From NCBI GenBank assembly GCA_016296945.1, contig JAEDHQ010000085.1:1-5278 (forward strand): DNA of 5,278 nucleotides. The letters are read 5' to 3'. A model generated the notes under the pieces. That model saw only the letters and a program-made list of their open reading frames with translations. It searched no databases and was not told the DNA's origin. Position 1 is the stretch's first letter; each line of letters begins with the position of its first letter. Source of the DNA: Bacilli bacterium. GTDB taxonomy: Bacteria > Bacillota_I > Bacilli_A > ML615J-28 > CAG-698. Both the position numbers and the translations under genes were made by a program. Positions 5,170 to 5,278 of this stretch are shown piece by piece.

Positions 5170-5278
5170 ATGAAAACATTGTTATGTTGTATTGGTAGAA
5201 GAGAGAATGACTATATAAGGGAGTTTGTTGAGTATAACAAGGTTTTAGGGTTTACTAATATTTGCCTATACGATAATA
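5170..5278 (+). CDS. Probable GT92/DUF23-like glycosyltransferase, N-terminal fragment; 3' end outside window
   Basis: An ATG 20 bases after the rmlD stop opens a frame that stays open to the right edge (36 codons plus one base). It reads MKTLLCCIGRRENDYIREFV, then EYNKVLGFTNICLYDN. The pattern of a hydrophobic first strand, 'CCIGrREN-YI-EFVeYn--lGf-nIcLYDN', is how GT92/DUF23-type and related GT-A glycosyltransferases begin; the aspartate and asparagine of YDN lie in the donor-binding turn. The catalytic DxD and the rest of the enzyme lie outside the window, so activity cannot be judged. It continues the glycosyltransferase/sugar operon. No Shine-Dalgarno is seen and the leader is T/A-rich, like its neighbours. 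Confidence 0.8.
   Translation, partial: MKTLLCCIGRRENDYIREFVEYNKVLGFTNICLYDN

Noticed and set aside
1..5278. tRNA, rRNA, CRISPR array, insertion sequence or attachment site
   Set aside because: I looked in the spacers and at the gene borders and saw no cloverleaf, spaced repeats, transposase or paired terminal repeats.

Overview
This is an AT-rich, compact, one-strand gene cluster. Every gene I can support is on the + strand. The genes have A/T-rich leaders with almost no Shine-Dalgarno signal, which recalls Bacteroidota and their phages. The class III ribonucleotide reductase pair also looks Bacteroidota-like from memory of the family. Finding nrdD and nrdG next to a run of sugar-transfer genes, with hairpin terminators overlapping stop codons, would fit a large bacteriophage or another accessory element of an anaerobic, probably gut-type, host. 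No virion, replication or integration gene is visible, so a bacterial chromosome remains possible. The host and phage assignments are inference.

Layout. Positions 1-1331 hold the C-terminal part of NrdD, the anaerobic ribonucleoside-triphosphate reductase. It is cut by the left edge and contains the catalytic cysteine loop, a four-cysteine zinc site and the glycyl-radical motif. A two-tier hairpin with a T-tract (1353-1408) follows, then a spacer with a doubtful 31-codon ORF and a weak promoter candidate. Positions 1511-1978 encode NrdG, the radical-SAM activase, whose stop codon lies in the loop of a terminator hairpin (1968-1989). After a spacer of about 140 bases with a doubtful 23-codon ORF comes a family-2-type glycosyltransferase with an extra N-terminal domain (2130-3362), closed by another hairpin that contains its stop codon. 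A TATAAT-bearing gap leads to a GT8-type glycosyltransferase (3431-4246), an RmlD-type dTDP-4-dehydrorhamnose reductase (4250-5149), and the first 36 codons of a third probable glycosyltransferase, GT92/DUF23-like, which runs off the right edge.

How they work together. NrdD and NrdG together supply dNTPs without oxygen: NrdG uses S-adenosylmethionine and an iron-sulfur cluster to place the radical on the NrdD glycine. The right half looks like a surface-glycan or glycan-decoration module. RmlD would make dTDP-L-rhamnose or a related deoxysugar, and three glycosyltransferases of different families would build an oligosaccharide on an unknown acceptor. RmlA, RmlB and RmlC are not in the window. 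Leucine codon choice shifts from CTT in nrdD to TTA in the sugar genes, suggesting the two halves have different histories or expression demands.
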